NCBI GenBank assembly: GCA_001805165.1
Contig: MHEI01000112.1
Location: 8,385 to 16,787 of the forward strand
Origin: Nitrospirae bacterium RBG_16_43_11
GTDB lineage: Bacteria; Nitrospirota; 9FT-COMBO-42-15; HDB-SIOI813
Length of the DNA: 8,403 nt
Reading direction: 5' to 3'
Shown: one piece after another, positions 5,471 to 8,403 of the stretch
Numbering within the stretch: the first letter of the stretch is position 1
Layout of the letters: the number at the start of each line of letters is the position of its first letter
Notes under the pieces: generated by a model
What the model saw: only the letters and a program-made list of their open reading frames with translations
Told to the model about the DNA's origin: nothing
The model's database searches: none
Program-made: the position numbers and the translations under genes

Positions 5471-6504
5471 AAAAGAAATTAACCATTCCATTATTTATTA
5501 TAGCCGCAATAATAGTTGTCCTGCTATACAACTGGTATAAAGGCATGAATAGTTCGGACGTATCAGTTGAAGCCATTGGCATTATTGAGGCTGCGGAGGT
5601 TGATGTCACTCCGGAGATACCGGAAAAGATCGAATGGCTATGTTGTGAAGAGGGAGATGCAGTAAAGAAGGGAGATGTATTAATTAGACTATATGACCGC
5701 AAGCTTGCGGCAAAGGTCAGTGAAGGAAAGGCCATGCTGAGAGGGGCTGAGGCAAGACATGAAGAAGCCGGCGCCAATGTAGAAAATTCCAAGGCAAGGG
5801 TTGAGAATGCAAAGGCGGGCATTCAGACGGCTCAGGCTGAGATTGATAGAATAAGGGCCCTGCATGAAGAAGCCAGAGAAAACCTGAATCGTATCTCTGA
5901 ACTGTTCCGTGACGGGTATGCAACAAAAAAAGAGATGGATGCAGTAAGGACGGTATCTGAAGCGACAAGCGCACAGATGAGCTCTGCTATGTCAAAGAAG
6001 ATAAGTGAAGAGGCGGCACTGTCAACTGCCATAGCAGGGGTTAAAAGCGCCGTGGCACAACTCTCTTCAGCCAGGGCGGCGATAGAGGAGGCCAGGGCCC
6101 GGCTCCTGCTGACAGAAACACAGATCAAGGATTCTGTCATCTCCTCACCTCTTAATGGAGTGATAACATACAAGGCGTTTGAAACAGGAGAAACAGCCAT
6201 AGTCGGAAAGACTATTTACACCATACATGACATGCAGAGGGTCTGGGCAAGGGTTGATGTAGAGGAAACAGATATAGGCAGGATAAAACTTAACGGCAAG
6301 GCTGTCGTCATGCCGGCCTCATTACCTGATAAAATATTTGATGGTGAGGTAAGAGAGATCGGAAGAGAGGCTGATTTCGCTACACAACGCGATGTTTCAA
6401 GGGGGAGACAGGATATAAGGACATTCAGGGTGAAAGTTGGAGTAAAGAAACCTGACGGCCTTTTGAAACCCGGAATGACGGTAGCTGTGAAGTTCATGCC
6501 ATAA
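5467..6504 (+). CDS. HlyD-family membrane fusion (periplasmic adaptor) protein of an ABC exporter
   Basis: Periplasmic adaptor linking an inner-membrane ABC exporter to an outer-membrane TolC-type channel; 345 residues. A membrane anchor lies at 5-24 after MKKK. The first half of the biotinyl-lipoyl domain is at about 42-77 (EEGDAVKKGDVLIRLYD, 61-77), followed by a long Ala/Glu/Lys-rich coiled-coil hairpin (about 78-220) with tip ISELFRDGYATKKEMD (143-158). The second lipoyl half is at about 221-245 (VISSPLNGVITYKAFETGE), then the beta-barrel domain with VWARVDVEETDIGRI (259-273), and LLKPGMTVAVKF near the end. Arg142, Leu146 and Thr153 fit the spacing of the RLS motif known to contact TolC. 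Adjacent Cys59-Cys60 are unusual. Start: ATG 5467 directly precedes the anchor; a longer frame from ATG 5380 would overlap pyk by 52 nt and lacks a ribosome site. The ATPase follows 3 nt later. It resembles YhiI/YbhG-type adaptors; the substrate is unknown. Confidence 0.9.
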   Translation: MKKKLTIPLFIIAAIIVVLLYNWYKGMNSSDVSVEAIGIIEAAEVDVTPEIPEKIEWLCCEEGDAVKKGDVLIRLYDRKLAAKVSEGKAMLRGAEARHEEAGANVENSKARVENAKAGIQTAQAEIDRIRALHEEARENLNRISELFRDGYATKKEMDAVRTVSEATSAQMSSAMSKKISEEAALSTAIAGVKSAVAQLSSARAAIEEARARLLLTETQIKDSVISSPLNGVITYKAFETGETAIVGKTIYTIHDMQRVWARVDVEETDIGRIKLNGKAVVMPASLPDKIFDGEVREIGREADFATQRDVSRGRQDIRTFRVKVGVKKPDGLLKPGMTVAVKFMP

Positions 6505-6507
6505 AGT

Positions 6508-7512
6508 ATGATGAAAGCAATAGAAGTAACTGACCTCGTAAAAAATTTCGGTACTATCACCGCCTTAAACGGCGTCTCCTTTTCCATAGAAGAAGGTGAG
6601 GTCTTCGGGCTCCTCGGGCCAAACGGAGCAGGAAAGACAACACTCATAAGGATACTTACCACGCTCATGCGGCCGACTGCAGGTAAAGCTCACGTGATGG
6701 GTATAAACGTTGAAAAAGAAAAGGCTGCTGTTAGAAAGTTGATAGGAGTTGTGCCCCAGGCCATGACAAGTGATTTAGACCTTACGGGCCTTGAGAACAT
6801 GGACATATATGCAAGATTCTATGATATGCCGCGAAAAGAAAGAGAAGGCAGGATAGAGTATCTCCTTGGAATGGTTGGCTTAAAAGAAAGAAGCAATGAC
6901 CTTGTGGCAACATACTCCGGCGGAATGAGAAGAAGACTTGAAATCGCAAAAGGACTTGTTCACAAGCCTTCCATACTGATACTTGATGAACCAACCATAG
7001 GCCTGGACCCGCAGAGCAGGCATGTGGTCTGGGAACTTCTTAAAAATTCCCTTGATGAAGATGGCCTGACTATCCTTCTTACCACTCACTACATGGAAGA
7101 GGCAGAGCTGCTTTGTGAACGGATTGCGATCATAGACTATGGAAAGATTGTAGCCATTGATACTTTAGAGGGCCTTAAAAGACAATTACCTGATAAGGAT
7201 ATCGTTGAGATAACTGTTGGAGGCATTAATGCAACAAAGGTTATAGAAGAAGTAAAGACACTCACGTTCGTACATTCGATAATTTATGCTGAAGGTACTT
7301 TGCGAATATCAGTGGACAATGGGGCTCAGGCGATTCCCCTGCTTGTAGGCAGGATAGAAGATACAGGCGGCAGAGTTATATCCGTGCTGCTTAAACAGCA
7401 GACATTAGAAGATGTATTTATCCATTACACAGGAAGGCCCATACGGGAAGAAGAGGCAAAGAAAGTAAGCTTTTTGATCGGCGCAGGGGTGCCGCAGAAA
7501 TGGGGCAGATAG
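6508..7512 (+). CDS. ABC-2-type exporter ATP-binding protein (DrrA/YhiH-like)
   Basis: Cytoplasmic ATPase that powers the neighbouring ABC-2 permease; 334 residues with one nucleotide-binding domain. Walker A GPNGAGKT (37-44), Q-loop Gln84 (VVPQ), signature YSGGM (136-140, the form common in this subfamily instead of LSGGQ), Walker B ILILDEP (156-162) with catalytic Glu161, D-loop GLDP (165-168) and switch His194 (TTHYMEEAE). All catalytic residues are present. After residue 230 comes the C-terminal regulatory extension typical of DrrA/CcmA-type proteins, ending LEDVFIHYTGR (300-310) plus a 24-residue tail. ATG codons at 6508 and 6511 are in tandem and either may be used; no strong Shine-Dalgarno is seen, so coupling to the adaptor gene 3 nt upstream is likely. 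The extension and the neighbours argue against it being the missing LivG or LivF. Confidence 0.93.
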   Translation: MMKAIEVTDLVKNFGTITALNGVSFSIEEGEVFGLLGPNGAGKTTLIRILTTLMRPTAGKAHVMGINVEKEKAAVRKLIGVVPQAMTSDLDLTGLENMDIYARFYDMPRKEREGRIEYLLGMVGLKERSNDLVATYSGGMRRRLEIAKGLVHKPSILILDEPTIGLDPQSRHVVWELLKNSLDEDGLTILLTTHYMEEAELLCERIAIIDYGKIVAIDTLEGLKRQLPDKDIVEITVGGINATKVIEEVKTLTFVHSIIYAEGTLRISVDNGAQAIPLLVGRIEDTGGRVISVLLKQQTLEDVFIHYTGRPIREEEAKKVSFLIGAGVPQKWGR

Positions 7513-7522
7513 AGCTGACGTT

Positions 7523-8403
7523 ATGATTCGTTTACTTGCAGTGGTAGAAAGAGATTTGCGAAGATTTATCCGCAATCCCATAGTTGTGCTTTCAAGCATC
7601 CTGATGCCGATTCTCTACCTTGTAATCCTCGGCAACTCCTTCCAGGGTGAGTTAAAAAACCTGCCGCTCGCTGTAGTAAATATGGATAACGGCCCTTATG
7701 CAGCACGTGTAATCAGGCTCCTTCAGGCCATTGAATCCGGTCCCCGCAGAATACGGGTGTCAGAGGAAGTTGATCAGGGCAGGGCATTGGATGGTATTAA
7801 AGAGGGGAAGTATAAGGGCGCTCTTATACTACCTCCCGATTTCAGCAGGAATATCATTAAAAGAAAAGAAGGCGGGGTCGGTCTATTCCTCGATAATACA
7901 GAAACCATTGCGGCTGAAACTATAAGGTCTGCAATCGCTTCTGCCATGACCAGTATTGACGTCAAGTTCATACCGGTAAGAGAAAAGGGCGAGCAGGTAA
8001 TTGTAAGAAATATCGAGTTATACAAAAAAGTTGACTATGACCAGAGTCTTATCCCCGGTGTTGTAATAATGGCTATTTTTCTTGGTACAATTACAACAGG
8101 GGCTTTCAACACGGTAATGGATAAATTCCTCGGCATTGAGGAAAGCTATCTTCTGACACCACTTACAAAACGGGATATTGTCATAGGTCTTGTTACGAGC
8201 GGTGTTATTAACACTACGGTTATTTCAACCCTCGTACTTTTCTTTAGCGCACTTATATCTGGAATCTATCTATGGAAAACCCTGTCACTTTATGCATTTC
8301 TTTCCATATTGCTTATAATTATCCTGACCACACTTGGCCTTCTCGGGATGATGTTCGTAATACTCGGACGGGCAAACCACCCGAGGATAGTGGGTGTACT
8401 AGC
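7523..8403 (+). CDS. ABC-2-type exporter permease, N-terminal part (3' end outside window)
   Basis: Membrane subunit of the exporter. ATG 7523 is 10 nt after the ATPase stop, with a weak AGAG (7511-7514) upstream; the frame stays open for 293 codons to the window edge. Residues 1-17 (MIRLLAVVERDLRRFIR) are the usual cytoplasmic amphipathic start, then a first membrane segment (about 19-39, with SSILMPILYLVILG). Next is a large extracytoplasmic domain of about 130 residues (LAVVNMDNGPYAARV near its start; YKGALILPPDFSRNI at about 97-111), typical of the ABC2_membrane_3 type. Membrane segments follow at about 175-198 (SLIPGVVIMAIFLGTITTGAF), 217-245 and 250-282, with ESYLLTPLTKRDIV (207-220) as the conserved cytoplasmic loop. 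The last segments are beyond the window. A YhhJ/YbhS/YbhR-like role is likely; whether a second permease gene follows cannot be seen. Confidence 0.9.
   Translation, partial: MIRLLAVVERDLRRFIRNPIVVLSSILMPILYLVILGNSFQGELKNLPLAVVNMDNGPYAARVIRLLQAIESGPRRIRVSEEVDQGRALDGIKEGKYKGALILPPDFSRNIIKRKEGGVGLFLDNTETIAAETIRSAIASAMTSIDVKFIPVREKGEQVIVRNIELYKKVDYDQSLIPGVVIMAIFLGTITTGAFNTVMDKFLGIEESYLLTPLTKRDIVIGLVTSGVINTTVISTLVLFFSALISGIYLWKTLSLYAFLSILLIIILTTLGLLGMMFVILGRANHPRIVGVL

Noticed and set aside
6216..6668. Long antisense frame (150 codons) over the adaptor/ATPase junction, and other antisense frames over livJ, pyk and the adaptor
   Set aside because: They lie opposite well-supported genes, have low-complexity Ser/Ala/Ile-rich translations typical of reverse-strand shadows, and no ribosome sites or family motifs.
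6508..7512. The ATPase as the missing LivG or LivF
   Set aside because: It has the YSGGM signature and a long C-terminal extension of DrrA-type exporters, and sits between an adaptor and an ABC-2 permease.
7731..7925. 64-codon plus-strand frame near the right edge
   Set aside because: It is out of frame within the ABC-2 permease gene, whose frame runs open from 7523 to the window end.

Overview
The window is a densely packed, entirely plus-strand stretch of bacterial chromosome with intact genes. It shows no mobile elements, CRISPR array, tRNA or rRNA. The organism is probably a diderm (Gram-negative) bacterium, because the membrane fusion protein carries a TolC-docking-type hairpin tip. GC is judged by eye to be in the mid to upper 40s percent, and AGG, AGA and ATA codons are common. 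That profile, with this kind of Liv cassette, would suit an uncultured Nitrospirota- or deltaproteobacteria-like lineage. This taxonomic guess is weak.

Layout. (1) Positions 2-343 hold the C-terminal end of a TrkA-family potassium-uptake regulator that runs off the left edge; a 17-bp perfect inverted repeat spans its stop codon. (2) Positions 399-680 encode a small basic protein that I do not recognise. It is preceded by a promoter-like TTGACT-17-TAACTT whose -10 lies almost on the start codon. (3) A consensus -35 (TTGACA) at 686 opens a long same-strand run: livJ (binding lipoprotein), livH and livM (permeases of a branched-chain amino acid-type ABC importer), then pyk (pyruvate kinase). (4) After a 35-nt gap holding a perfect TATAAT and a possible 10-codon leader ORF comes a three-gene exporter cassette: HlyD-type membrane fusion protein, ABC-2-type ATPase, and ABC-2 permease (cut by the right edge).

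How the genes work together. LivJ would capture amino acids in the periplasm and pass them to the LivH/LivM channel. The dedicated ATPases LivG and LivF are absent, and the slot after livM is taken by pyk, so the importer must borrow ATPases from elsewhere. Pyruvate kinase makes pyruvate, the precursor of alanine, valine and leucine, which gives a plausible but unproven metabolic link. Its K+-site residues match the K+-independent class. The HlyD/ATPase/permease trio looks like a separate drug- or lipid-type exporter (YhiI/YbhG-like layout). It is either read through from the liv-pyk operon or started from its own promoter at the end of pyk.

I found no clearly new system. The points most worth a second look are the missing livGF with pyk in their place, the K+-independent signature of the pyruvate kinase, the pyk/hlyD junction, and the AT-rich repeat that forms the first codons of livM.
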